Below, one piece after another: positions 53,944-62,797 of a stretch of 64,000 nt of DNA. Each line of letters starts with the position of its first letter. Within the stretch, counting starts at the first letter, position 1. Origin of the DNA: Planococcus sp. 107-1 (GTDB taxonomy: Bacteria; Bacillota; Bacilli; Bacillales_A; Planococcaceae); assembly GCF_021513255.1 (NCBI RefSeq), contig NZ_CP090977.1, positions 1,984,001 through 2,048,000 on the forward strand, in the 5' to 3' direction. The notes beneath the pieces are model-generated. The model was not told the origin of the DNA. It saw nothing but the letters and a program-made list of their open reading frames with translations, and did no database searches. The translations under genes were made by a program, and so were the position numbers.

Positions 53944-53972
53944 CAAAAAAGCGCTCAATGTGAGCGCTTTTT
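53944..53972 (-). terminator. Bidirectional terminator between the hydrolase gene and yneF
   Basis: Stem AAAAAGCGCTCA / TGAGCGCTTTTT with T runs on both strands. Confidence 0.9.
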
Positions 53973-54213
53973 ATTTTTTAGCTGGTTTTCCAGGTTTAGT
54001 TGACGCTTTATTCATTTGAGCCATCATTTGATTGATTTTTTTCTGTGATGGTTTTTGCCCCATCTGCATCATCATGATTCGCAGCATTTCTTCGTTAATC
54101 GGCGGGTTGTCCTGCAAATACTTCATCATGTATTGACGAGCGATGAAAAAGCCAAGCGCAACACCGGCGAGCAAAGCCACGATAACGATTACGATCCAAA
54201 TCCATGTAGACAT
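53971..54213 (-). CDS. yneF: YneF family (UPF0154) small membrane protein
   Basis: An 80-residue protein with one N-terminal transmembrane helix ([20 protein letters not shown]) followed by [20 protein letters not shown] and [20 protein letters not shown], the conserved UPF0154 sequence. The neighbour order yneF-tkt-ynzC-yneB-yneA is as in Bacillus. AAGGAGGT stands before the ATG. Function not known. Confidence 0.92.
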   Translation of the reverse strand: MSTWIWIVIVIVALLAGVALGFFIARQYMMKYLQDNPPINEEMLRIMMMQMGQKPSQKKINQMMAQMNKASTKPGKPAKK

Positions 54214-54302
54214 TCAAGTTACCTCCTTCGTGTTGCATAAATAAGTAGTGCACCACAATGGATTATACTATAAATCCGGAGTGGTGACTATACACAGAAA
54301 TA

Positions 54303-54338
54303 GATAAAAAAGAGAAGGGATGCAACTCCCTCCTCTTT
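54303..54338 (-). terminator. Terminator of tkt
   Basis: Stem AAAGAG(G)AGGGA / TCCCT(T)CTCTTT with loop GTTGCA and TTTATC tail on the minus strand. Confidence 0.8.
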
Positions 54339-54354
54339 GGCACTTATTCTTCGA

Positions 54355-56343
54355 TCAATTGTTTAACGCGGCCGCAACATTTTCAGGAGTAAAGCCGAAT
54401 TCCTTCATGATGCGTTCTCCTGGAGCACTTGCACCAAAATGGTCGATTGCTAAGATATCGCCTTCATCGCCTGTGTATCTTTCCCAGCCGAATGAAGTTC
54501 CCATTTCGATCGCCAAACGTTTCTTAACCGTTTTCGGAATAACGGATTGCTTGTATTCTTTATCCTGTTTTTCGAAACGGTCCCAAGACGGCATGGAAAC
54601 AACAGAAACTGAAATGCCTTCTTCCGCTAATTGCTTCTGTGCGTCTACAGCTAAGCTGACTTCAGAACCGGTCGCCAATAATAAAGCTTGCGGGTTTTCT
54701 GCTGGTGAAACGACATAAGCCCCTTTTTCAACTCCGGATTCAGCCATTTCGCCGCTCTTCTCAAGTACCGGCAAGTCCTGGCGTGAAAGCACTAATAGAG
54801 TCGGTGCTGTTTTTGCCGTCAACGCTAGACGCCATGCAGCTTTCGTTTCATTTGCATCAGCCGGACGGACAACGCTTAAGTTCGGCATTGCACGCAGAGA
54901 AGCTAAATGTTCAACTGGTTCGTGCGTAGGTCCGTCTTCTCCAACAGCTACGCTGTCATGAGTGAAGACGAATGTTACCGGTAGGCCCATCAATGCAGCT
55001 AAACGGATTGCCGGGCGAACATAATCGCTGAATACGAAGAACGTACCACCGAACACATGTAAGCCGCCATGAAGCGCCATACCGTTTAACGCTGCGCCCA
55101 TTGCGAACTCACGAACACCAAACCAAATATTGCGTCCAGCTGGGTTTTCAGCATCGAAATCTCCGCCGCCTTTGATATTCGTTTTGTTGGATCCCGCTAG
55201 ATCCGCACTTCCTCCGAAGAACGAAGGAACAGCTTTTGCAATGGCATTGACCATATCGCCTGAAGAAGCGCGAGTCGCCTGCTTTTTGCCCACTTCATAT
55301 GTCGGGAATTCAGCATCAAAGTTTTCTGGAAGTTCACCTGCGATTGCTTTTTGCAATTGCTCTGCAAGTTCCGGATACTGAGATTCGTATGTTGCATATA
55401 ATTCGTTCCAAGCCTTCTCGGCTTTGCCGCCTAATTCTTCAGTAGCTTGTTTGAACGTTTCGTAAACTTCTTCTGGCACGTGGAAATCTTGGTCGAATGT
55501 CCACTTGTAGTATTCTTTCGCCAGTTTCATTTCGTCTTCTCCGAGCGGCGAACCATGCGCATCGGCTTTACCAGATTTATTAGGGGCACCATAGCCAATG
55601 ACCGTTTTTACTTCAATGATAGTCGGTTTGTCTGACGATTCTTTTGCTTCTGCAATTTTAGCTGATAGGTCATCAAGTTCGTTGCCGTCATCTACGCGCA
55701 AATAATTCCAGCCGTATGATTCAAAGCGTTTCTTGATATCCTCAGAGAAACTCATTGCCAAGTCGCCATCAAGTGAAATGTCATTGCTGTCATAAAGAAC
55801 AACCAATTTGTTCAGTTTCAAGTGGCCAGCAAGTGAAATTGCTTCACCGGCAACTCCTTCCATCAAATCTCCGTCTCCGCAAAGAGCGAATGTGTGATGG
55901 TCAACAATGTCCAAGTTTTCTTTGTTGTAAGTAGCAGCTAAGTGGCGCTCAGCCATAGCCATACCGACTGCCATGCCGATGCCTTGTCCAAGCGGGCCAG
56001 TTGTCGCTTCTACGCCGACCGTATGGCCGTATTCCGGATGTCCAGGAGTTTTTGAATCCCACTGGCGGAAGTTTTTGATTTCTTCTAATGACAAGCCATA
56101 TCCGCTTAAGTGAAGCAAGCTATATAGAAGCATAGAACCGTGCCCTGCTGATAAGACGAAGCGGTCACGATTGAACCAAGTCGGGTTTTTAGGATTATGG
56201 TTCATATGTTTAGTCCATAATGAGTAAGCCATAGGAGCTGCGCCCATCGGCAATCCTGGATGGCCAGAGTTTGCTTTTTCGATAGCATCAATAGAAAGAG
56301 TTCGTATTGTGGTTACTGCAAGTTGATCTGCATGGTTTGACAT
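54355..56343 (-). CDS. tkt: Transketolase
   Basis: A 662-residue TPP enzyme of the pentose phosphate pathway. Start [23 protein letters not shown] motif [13 protein letters not shown]; substrate/TPP His residues in [21 protein letters not shown] and [15 protein letters not shown]; the C-terminal domain ends [14 protein letters not shown] 56343 with GAGAGGA upstream is chosen; the upstream open frame runs through a repeat element. It is monocistronic with its own terminator. Confidence 0.95.
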   Translation of the reverse strand: MSNHADQLAVTTIRTLSIDAIEKANSGHPGLPMGAAPMAYSLWTKHMNHNPKNPTWFNRDRFVLSAGHGSMLLYSLLHLSGYGLSLEEIKNFRQWDSKTPGHPEYGHTVGVEATTGPLGQGIGMAVGMAMAERHLAATYNKENLDIVDHHTFALCGDGDLMEGVAGEAISLAGHLKLNKLVVLYDSNDISLDGDLAMSFSEDIKKRFESYGWNYLRVDDGNELDDLSAKIAEAKESSDKPTIIEVKTVIGYGAPNKSGKADAHGSPLGEDEMKLAKEYYKWTFDQDFHVPEEVYETFKQATEELGGKAEKAWNELYATYESQYPELAEQLQKAIAGELPENFDAEFPTYEVGKKQATRASSGDMVNAIAKAVPSFFGGSADLAGSNKTNIKGGGDFDAENPAGRNIWFGVREFAMGAALNGMALHGGLHVFGGTFFVFSDYVRPAIRLAALMGLPVTFVFTHDSVAVGEDGPTHEPVEHLASLRAMPNLSVVRPADANETKAAWRLALTAKTAPTLLVLSRQDLPVLEKSGEMAESGVEKGAYVVSPAENPQALLLATGSEVSLAVDAQKQLAEEGISVSVVSMPSWDRFEKQDKEYKQSVIPKTVKKRLAIEMGTSFGWERYTGDEGDILAIDHFGASAPGERIMKEFGFTPENVAAALNN

Positions 56344-56417
56344 GAAAACATCCTCTCTTATACAAAAAAATATAGATCCTTTTCTAGTGTAGTCAACAAT
56401 AGAAAAGAATACAACTA

Positions 56418-56539
56418 GAAAAGCGCAAGTGCCCGCTTTAGACCCGCCAAGCGCTAGAAGTCTTAACGGAAATAGCACTTTGTGCCAGTGTCGAAAAGAC
56501 AAATCGCGGCTTGAAGAACTGGGCACTGGTGTCTAGACA
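56418..56539 (+). repeat. Intergenic repeat copy between ynzC and tkt
   Basis: A 122-bp unit with head GAAAAGCGCAAGTGCCCG and tail GGGCACTGGTGTCTAGACA. GTGCCC and GGGCAC pair end to end. The interior differs from the 1793/1915 copies, with shared ends. Confidence 0.8.
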
Positions 56540-56542
56540 ATT

Positions 56543-56580
56543 AAAAAGAGAATAAGTATTAATTCAAATACTTATTCTCT
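56543..56580 (-). terminator. Terminator of ynzC
   Basis: Perfect 14-bp stem AGAGAATAAGTATT and its complement, loop about 6 bases, TTTTT tail on the minus strand. The ynzC stop codon lies inside it. Confidence 0.9.
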
Positions 56581-56792
56581 CGAATATTTTTGACCTTTTC
56601 GGGTGTTACGTCATTGCCGTTCGGGTCGATGACTTTTACATTTTCAATTGTGCCGCGCATCGTTTTGCGGAATGTCTGTAAATACTCTTGGCGAAGCAGC
56701 GATTGTTCTTTTGCTTCTTCGATAGACAATCCAGCTGTCTTCGACTTGCGTGAAAGTTCATTTATGCGATTCAATTTATCCGGTGGTAACAT
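56559..56792 (-). CDS. ynzC: DUF896 family protein YnzC
   Basis: A 77-residue helical protein with LNRINELSRKSKTAGLSIEE and LLRQEYLQTFRKTMRGTIEN, the conserved UPF0291/DUF896 helix pair. ATG 56792 is preceded by AAGGCGGG; the ORF is open four codons or more upstream but without a site. It is downstream of yneB in the SOS-linked gene order of Bacilli. Its role is unclear. Confidence 0.88.
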   Translation of the reverse strand: MLPPDKLNRINELSRKSKTAGLSIEEAKEQSLLRQEYLQTFRKTMRGTIENVKVIDPNGNDVTPEKVKNIRENKYLN

Positions 56793-56849
56793 AAAATCCC
56801 GCCTTTCTTCTAATATATCGTACAAAAGAAGGGCGGTTTCTGCAATAGA

Positions 56850-57817
<968 letters not shown>

Positions 57818-57832
57818 ATGAACCGCCTCCTA

Positions 57833-57913
57833 GGAATGTGTGTTCGGAATGTATGTTCTTATAATAATGCGAACAGGTGTTTTTGTCAACAAATAAATTC
57901 GAACCTATGTTTG
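57833..57913. promoter_or_regulatory. LexA (SOS) boxes in the yneA-lexA intergenic region
   Basis: CGAACCTATGTTTG (57900-57913) fits the Bacillus LexA box CGAACNNNNGTTCG-type consensus with one change; CGAACAGGTGTTTT (57870-57883) and the minus-strand CGAACACACATTCC (57833-57846) and AGAACATACATTCC (57846-57859) are weaker. The set is placed to control both divergent transcripts. Confidence 0.85.
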
Positions 57914-57939
57914 CATTTCATATCCCAAGTTGGTATACT
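57911..57939 (+). promoter_or_regulatory. Promoter of lexA
   Basis: TTGCAT (57911-57916), 17-bp spacer, TATACT (57934-57939); the -35 overlaps the strongest LexA box. Confidence 0.7.
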
Positions 57940-57982
57940 TATGGTAGAAAACATACTGAACAACTAAAAAGAGGTGAAACTG

Positions 57983-58603
57983 TTGAAAAAAGTATCAAAA
58001 CGGCAGGAAGATATTTTGACATTTATAAAAGACGAGGTACGGGCTAAAGGCTATCCGCCTTCCGTTCGGGAAATCGGAGAAGCAGTTGGTTTGGCATCAA
58101 GTTCGACTGTACACGGGCACTTAGCTCGCTTGGAAAGCAAAGGCTTGATTCGCCGAGATCCAACAAAACCGAGAGCGATCGAAATTATCAGCACAGAAGA
58201 AGCACTGATCGACAAAAGCCCTGTTCTTCATGTCCCGTTAATTGGTAAAGTTACAGCAGGATTGCCGATTACAGCGATAGAGAATGTAGAGGAGTACTTC
58301 CCTCTTCCCCAATCCTACGGCACAGAAGATGACCACATTTTCATGCTGGAGATTATGGGTGAAAGTATGATCGAAGCAGGCATCCTTAACGGGGACTATG
58401 TGGTCGTTAGACAACAGCAAACCGCTAATAATGGTGACATCGTCGTTGCGATGACTGCCGAAGACGAAGCAACTGTCAAACGTTTTTTCCGAGAAGAAGG
58501 CTTTTTCCGCTTACAGCCTGAAAACTCATCGATGGATCCCATTATTGTCGAACAAGTTTCGATCTTAGGAAAAGTGGTCGGCGTATACCGCCAACTTCAT
58601 TAA
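57983..58603 (+). CDS. lexA: LexA repressor
   Basis: A 206-residue SOS repressor/protease. Winged helix ([40 protein letters not shown]), cleavage site Ala92-Gly93 (VTAGLPI), catalytic Ser128 (MGESMIEAG) and Lys166 (ATVKRFF). TTG 57983 is chosen, seven bases after AGAGGTG; GTG 57974 lies within that site. Autocleavage promoted by RecA derepresses yneAB and itself. Confidence 0.95.
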   Translation: MKKVSKRQEDILTFIKDEVRAKGYPPSVREIGEAVGLASSSTVHGHLARLESKGLIRRDPTKPRAIEIISTEEALIDKSPVLHVPLIGKVTAGLPITAIENVEEYFPLPQSYGTEDDHIFMLEIMGESMIEAGILNGDYVVVRQQQTANNGDIVVAMTAEDEATVKRFFREEGFFRLQPENSSMDPIIVEQVSILGKVVGVYRQLH

Positions 58604-58605
58604 TA

Positions 58606-58636
58606 AAAGAGCTGAGAATTTCTCAGCTCTTTTTAT
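58606..58636 (+). terminator. Terminator of lexA
   Basis: Perfect 10-bp stem AGAGCTGAGA / TCTCAGCTCT, 2-base-type tight loop, TTTTTATTTTT tail. Confidence 0.92.
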
Positions 58637-58648
58637 TTTTCACCAATT

Positions 58649-59380
58649 TCACTTTTCACACGAAAAGATCAGCATGATCGGCACGCGAGTCCTTCTGATG
58701 TATTCCTCTTCTGTCGCAAAGCGGCTTCGTTTAGGCTTCCCTTCTCTCAATGCTTTTAGCTGAAATCCAGCAGCAAGCAAAGCCGTTATGTAATATTCAG
58801 TTGTCCAATGGTATTTTCTCACCGTCTTATCAATCCATGGCTCATTCCGTTCACCTTCAATAAAATAATCATCCACAATCCAGTCTTCTCTTCTGCCGCT
58901 TTGTTCTTTGCTTTTAAAAGAGGACGTGGTCAGCGGATGCTGAACACTGAAAATGAAGCGCCCCTTTTCTTTTAATGCTGCGTAGACTTTTGCAAATAAC
59001 CCTTCAATGTCCTGAAGATAATGGATGACAAAACGGGACGTCACTAAATCATATTTTTCGCTGCCAAATTGATATGCTTCGAGCGATTCGTTGATAATTT
59101 GAATGCCTGTACCTGCTGTTGTGCTTTTCGCAAGTTCAGCCATCTGCGCCGCCCCTTCAACTCCTGTATAGCTTTTCGCCCCTATATCAAGCAATTCCAG
59201 TCCGTATACTGCATCTCCGCACCCTAAATCTAATACATCCTGCCCGCTCGCTGTTTGGATCAGTTCCATCAGTATCGGTTTTTCAATCGCATTATTCGGG
59301 CTTTCCACCCGTTTTCGCCGCCTTAGATAATTGGCTAAAAAATCTTCTTCATTGTACGCACTCGGTCCTTTGTAAATCAT
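58649..59380 (-). CDS. Class I SAM-dependent methyltransferase
   Basis: A 243-residue methyltransferase: motif I DVLDLGCGDAVYGLELL, acidic motif (YTGVEGAAQMAEL), KYDLVTSRFVIHYLQDI and RFIFSVQHPL. It resembles methyltransferases of small molecules of unknown substrate, common in Bacilli. ATG 59380 is chosen for the GGGAG site upstream. It opposes lexA; a hairpin follows on the other side. Complete. Confidence 0.8.
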   Translation of the reverse strand: MIYKGPSAYNEEDFLANYLRRRKRVESPNNAIEKPILMELIQTASGQDVLDLGCGDAVYGLELLDIGAKSYTGVEGAAQMAELAKSTTAGTGIQIINESLEAYQFGSEKYDLVTSRFVIHYLQDIEGLFAKVYAALKEKGRFIFSVQHPLTTSSFKSKEQSGRREDWIVDDYFIEGERNEPWIDKTVRKYHWTTEYYITALLAAGFQLKALREGKPKRSRFATEEEYIRRTRVPIMLIFSCEK

Positions 59381-59412
59381 TCCATCCGCTCCCTCGAGTA
59401 ATTTCCGCATAG

Positions 59413-59444
59413 AAAAGGCACCCTTTATGTAGAGGATGCCTTAA
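59413..59444 (-). terminator. Terminator of the 59447 small gene
   Basis: Stem AAGGCA(T)CC / GG(G)TGCCTT with a T-rich tail on the minus strand; imperfect. Confidence 0.6.
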
Positions 59445-59446
59445 CG

Positions 59447-59641
59447 CTAAATTTCAGTGACGACTATATATTTAACAAGATTAATCGTGATTCGATAAAG
59501 TTTGCCGGTTAACTCATCAATCATTTCATAAGTACCGTTAGAGGGGATTTTGTTTAATGCCGCTTCTCGATCGGCGCCTTTTACATTTTGCACAATTGTA
59601 TTGCCTTGATCAAAGTAAAATTCAATTTGGAATGTTTTCAT
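59447..59641 (-). CDS. Small protein of unknown function (64 residues)
   Basis: Not recognised. MKTFQIEFYFDQGNTIVQNV is followed by KGADREAALNKIPS; it is alpha/beta in pattern and soluble. GGAGG lies before ATG 59641. It shares a layout with the 60581 protein (see findings), which hints at a small paralogous family. Upstream residues of the open frame lack a ribosome binding site. Confidence 0.65.
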   Translation of the reverse strand: MKTFQIEFYFDQGNTIVQNVKGADREAALNKIPSNGTYEMIDELTGKLYRITINLVKYIVVTEI

Positions 59642-59699
59642 AAAGGCCTCCTTAACTGTGTTATTTGCACTCTGTTTACAGTTTACCATAGCCTTCTGC

Positions 59700-60125
59700 T
59701 TATTGTTGTTTATACAATTCCTTATATGCGAGAACTTTCAGTGCAAGCATTTCTTCTTCGCTCAATTGGGTTTCCAGCTTTTGGATAGCTTCCTGCTGGG
59801 TCATCGTTCCTTTTTGCACTTCCGACTGCATCGTCTTCAATTCATTGATGCCCACTTTTTGAATCAATACACGAGTCGCTTCGCCTTTCGTTTTAATCGG
59901 CAAGTTTTTATCTTCAGCTGCTCTCGCTTCTTCAAGGTAGCCGGCTAATTGTGGATCTTTTTCTACATACGACTTGATTTCATCCATTTTCCCGCTGTCT
60001 TCGAGTTCCAAAGCTGCTTCTTCTACAATTTTTTCAGAAGCAATATTAGTGCCGATATAATAGACTCCGATTCCGGCAACACCTAGGATGATTACAAAAA
60101 TAATAAAATACTTTAAAAAGCGCAT
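59700..60125 (-). CDS. Small membrane-anchored helical protein
   Basis: Not recognised by name. A 141-residue protein with an N-terminal anchor (FLKYFIIFVIILGVAGIGVY) and a mostly helical, charged soluble part with a conserved-looking ending (EEEMLALKVLAYKELYKQQ). GGAGGA stands before ATG 60125. Such proteins occur near glnA-ynbB-lexA in Planococcaceae-type genomes, but function is unknown. Confidence 0.6.
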   Translation of the reverse strand: MRFLKYFIIFVIILGVAGIGVYYIGTNIASEKIVEEAALELEDSGKMDEIKSYVEKDPQLAGYLEEARAAEDKNLPIKTKGEATRVLIQKVGINELKTMQSEVQKGTMTQQEAIQKLETQLSEEEMLALKVLAYKELYKQQ

Positions 60126-60183
60126 ACGCCATTCCTCCATTAATTCTCTACTGCTTAATAAGACGTACTTCCTTTTAAAAAGT

Positions 60184-60245
60184 TACTGAAAAACTCAATA
60201 CCCCACTGCCGGGAACTTAGTAGAAGTCCTGGAAGTGGGGTATTG
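60184..60245 (-). terminator. Terminator of the 60250 gene
   Basis: Perfect 12-bp stem CAATACCCCACT / AGTGGGGTATTG with a 26-base loop, then AGTTTTTC on the minus strand. Confidence 0.75.
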
Positions 60246-60249
60246 TAGC

Positions 60250-60456
60250 CTATTCGTTAACATTGCCGAGTTGTTTCCTCTGTTCAGTTACCCACCAGTC
60301 GATATGGCCTTTATCAAAAATCAACATGTCGCCAAAAGGCTGGCTATGCGGTATAGTCCGCTGGGTTATTAAATTTCGGATTTGCTCTTCAGTCATTGGG
60401 CATTCCTTTGAATCCAAGTACGTTAAAAGATTTTCGATCCCTTGGATTTTTTTCAT
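60250..60456 (-). CDS. Small excisionase/HTH-like protein
   Basis: A 68-residue protein MKKIQGIENLLTYLDSKECP ... EEQIRNLITQRTIPHSQPFG ... DKGHIDWWVTEQ. The pattern of a short helix-turn-helix with an xxIPHxxxG turn and a conserved HIDWW is like AlpA/excisionase-type domains; this is inference by pattern. It may be a small DNA-binding protein. GGGGGTGATT precedes the ATG. Confidence 0.6.
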   Translation of the reverse strand: MKKIQGIENLLTYLDSKECPMTEEQIRNLITQRTIPHSQPFGDMLIFDKGHIDWWVTEQRKQLGNVNE

Positions 60457-60580
60457 TTAATCACCCCCACAAAATCCTCCTTGTACTTTCAAAAAGAAAA
60501 TTCAGTACGGGTTATTAAATTTGGTAAGCCTATTTTATTTATACCCTGATTCCAAAGTCTTTAATCCTTATCCCCGCTTT

Positions 60581-60805
60581 TTATCCACCCCTTCGTGAAG
60601 TAGTGACGGGTTCAGTATAATTTTTTATTTTTACTAATTTCACATCTTCTTTGTTAAAAAGATTTACTTCCCCAAAATTATCCTCAAAACGGACGATTTT
60701 TTCTGAAAGCGCCATGTCAGCTACTTCATCACGGCTAGCAGCTTCCACTGTCCTTTCGACAGCCAGCCCCTTTTCTAAGAAGTATTGAATCACGAATTTC
60801 GCCAT
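60581..60805 (-). CDS. Small protein of unknown function (74 residues)
   Basis: Not recognised. MAKFVIQYFLEKGLAVERTV, then EAASRDEVADMALSEKIVR, soluble, with a strong AAGGAGGTGA ribosome binding site. Similar in layout to the 59447 protein (M-x-x-F-x-I-x-x-x, G-x-x-V, V-x-x-A-x-R, later VKxVxI). It is followed by glnA on the other side of a terminator. Likely real because of the ribosome binding site and clean length. Confidence 0.65.
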   Translation of the reverse strand: MAKFVIQYFLEKGLAVERTVEAASRDEVADMALSEKIVRFEDNFGEVNLFNKEDVKLVKIKNYTEPVTTSRRGG

Positions 60806-60870
60806 CGGCTCACCTCCTTCTTGAAGGGGTTCTCTGTTATCTTAATTTATTCCTGCCTATTTGCGAAATT

Positions 60871-60904
60871 AAAAAAGCTGCAAGAGCGGTTAAGCCCTTG
60901 CAGC
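60871..60904 (-). terminator. Terminator of glnA
   Basis: Stem GCTGCAAG / CTTGCAGC extended, with T6 tail on the minus strand. Confidence 0.88.
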
Positions 60905-60912
60905 AGATTCTA

Positions 60913-62247
60913 TTAATACATTTTCAGGTATTGCTCGCGCTCCCATGGATGCACAGCCGTTCTGAACATATCCCATTCAATTTCTTTCGCTTCGACGAAG
61001 TTGTTTAAAATATGATCTCCTAACGCTTTTTTCATTACATCATCATTCTGCAGTTCTTGCAACGCTGCATAGAGAGTTGAAGGCAAGTCTTTAATGCCTA
61101 CAGCTTCACGCTCTTTTTTGTTCATTGCATAAATATTACGGTCTACTGGTTTTGCCGGTTTCAGCTTGCGGCGAATGCCGTCTAACCCAGCTCCAAGCAA
61201 TACCGCCATTGCTAAATACGGATTAGCGGCAGGATCAACCGAGCGCACTTCAACACGAGTTGACATGCCTCGTGATGCCGGAATCCGGATTAAAGGGCTG
61301 CGGTTCTGGCCAGACCAGGCTATGTAGCACGGTGCTTCATATCCAGGAACTAATCGTTTATAAGAATTGACTGTTGGATTTGTGACAGCTGTAAAGCCTT
61401 CTGCATGTTCCATAATACCAGCGATAAATTGATAAGCTGTTTCACTTAATTTCAATTCCCCGTCTTCATCCAAGAACATGTTCTTATTGTTATTGAACAA
61501 CGAGACGTTCATGTGCATTCCAGAACCACTGACCCCGAATAACGGCTTAGGCATGAAAGTAGCATGAAGACCGTGTTTACGGGCAATCGTTTTAACGACT
61601 AATTTAAAAGTTTGGATATCGTCGCAGGCTTTAATGGCATCTGCATATTTAAAGTCGATTTCATGTTGGCCTGGCGCCACTTCATGGTGGGAAGCTTCAA
61701 TTTCAAAGCCCATTTCTTCCAGTTCCAATACGATGTCGCGGCGGCAGTTTTCACCAAGGTCCATCGGTGCTAAGTCAAAATAACCACCGTTATCATTTAA
61801 CTCCAGTGAAGGCTCACCGCGCTCATCAAGTTTAAACAAGAAGAATTCCGGCTCTGGCCCTAAATTAAAGTGAGTGAAACCGAGTTCTTCCATTTCTTTT
61901 AACACACGTTTTAAGTTTGTACGCGGATCGCCCGCAAAAGGCGTCCCATCGGCACTGTAGATGTCACAGATCAAGCGCGCAACTTTTCCTTTGCCTGTAA
62001 TCCACGGGAATACCACCCATGTATCAAGGTCCGGGAACAAATACATATCCGACTCTTCGATCCGTACGAATCCATCGATAGAAGATCCATCGAACATCAT
62101 TTTGTTGTCGAGTGCTTTGTCCAGCTGCGATGTAGGGATCTCTACGTTTTTGATAACACCTAGAATATCGGTGAATTGCAAGCGGATAAAATTGACGTCT
62201 TCCTCTTTAACTAGTCGTTGAATGTCTTCTTTTGAATATTTACCCAT
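60913..62247 (-). CDS. glnA: Glutamine synthetase type I
   Basis: A 444-residue GSI-alpha enzyme. Metal and substrate motifs are intact: [71 protein letters not shown], and [28 protein letters not shown]-alpha is feedback inhibited by glutamine and lacks the adenylylation Tyr. It forms the glnR-glnA operon (39 bp between), and in Bacillus the inhibited enzyme modulates TnrA and GlnR. Confidence 0.96.
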   Translation of the reverse strand: MGKYSKEDIQRLVKEEDVNFIRLQFTDILGVIKNVEIPTSQLDKALDNKMMFDGSSIDGFVRIEESDMYLFPDLDTWVVFPWITGKGKVARLICDIYSADGTPFAGDPRTNLKRVLKEMEELGFTHFNLGPEPEFFLFKLDERGEPSLELNDNGGYFDLAPMDLGENCRRDIVLELEEMGFEIEASHHEVAPGQHEIDFKYADAIKACDDIQTFKLVVKTIARKHGLHATFMPKPLFGVSGSGMHMNVSLFNNNKNMFLDEDGELKLSETAYQFIAGIMEHAEGFTAVTNPTVNSYKRLVPGYEAPCYIAWSGQNRSPLIRIPASRGMSTRVEVRSVDPAANPYLAMAVLLGAGLDGIRRKLKPAKPVDRNIYAMNKKEREAVGIKDLPSTLYAALQELQNDDVMKKALGDHILNNFVEAKEIEWDMFRTAVHPWEREQYLKMY

Positions 62248-62286
62248 GAATTCTCCACTCTCCTATTAATAGTATGTAAGCCCGTC

Positions 62287-62676
62287 TCAGTTTGGAAAGA
62301 AACGGGATAATTCACCATGCCTAAAACCACTTTGGCTAAGCGGCCTTGCCTGTTGTTGAAGTTCCTCCCGCAAAATCCGTCGAAGTTCCGTATCGGTCAA
62401 CGTTTTTGGTTCAGCTGTAACATTTACCGGTACGGATTTCATCGCATAGATCTTCTTGATTCCCGCCATGTTCAACCCTTGGTCCAAATAATCCTTGATT
62501 TCAAGCAATGTATCGACATCGTTCAATGAGAACATGCGCTTATTGCCTTCCGTGCGGGCAGGGCTGATCAATCCATGCTCTTCGTAATAGCGGATCTGGC
62601 GCGCAGTCAATTCTGTCAGCTGCATCACAATGCTGATGGGCAGAAGCGGCATCGTTCGACGAACCCGATTCGTCAT
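62287..62676 (-). CDS. glnR: Glutamine synthetase repressor GlnR
   Basis: A 129-residue MerR-family repressor. Winged helix at the N-terminus (RRTMPLLPISIVMQLTELTA, RQIRYYEEHGLISPARTEGN) and a C-terminal tail (SGFRHGELSRFFPN) that senses inhibited GlnA. ATG 62676 is chosen with AAGGGTG upstream. It is the first gene of glnRA with GlnR box and promoter before it. Confidence 0.94.
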   Translation of the reverse strand: MTNRVRRTMPLLPISIVMQLTELTARQIRYYEEHGLISPARTEGNKRMFSLNDVDTLLEIKDYLDQGLNMAGIKKIYAMKSVPVNVTAEPKTLTDTELRRILREELQQQARPLSQSGFRHGELSRFFPN

Positions 62677-62709
62677 TATTTTCACCCTTTTCAGTTTTAC
62701 TACTCTTTC

Positions 62710-62738
62710 AGTATAAAACATGTTAGATAAATTGTCAA
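62710..62738 (-). promoter_or_regulatory. Promoter of glnRA
   Basis: Minus strand TTGACA (62733-62738), 17-bp spacer, TATACT (62710-62715); consensus sigmaA promoter. Confidence 0.85.
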
Positions 62739-62760
62739 ACTCATGTTATGTTTTCTAACA
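62721..62760 (-). promoter_or_regulatory. GlnR boxes upstream of glnRA
   Basis: TGTTATGTTTTCTAACA (62744-62760) is an exact TGTNAN7TNACA GlnR/TnrA box upstream of the -35. A second imperfect copy (62721-62737) overlaps the promoter, like the two-operator layout of B. subtilis glnRA. Confidence 0.85.
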
Positions 62761-62762
62761 CA

Positions 62763-62794
62763 AAAATATTCCTGCACTCTTTCAAGTGCAGGAA
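62763..62794 (-). terminator. Terminator of ynbB
   Basis: Perfect 10-bp stem TTCCTGCACT / AGTGCAGGAA, 6-base loop, TATTTTTGT tail on the minus strand. Confidence 0.88.
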
Positions 62795-62797
62795 CAC

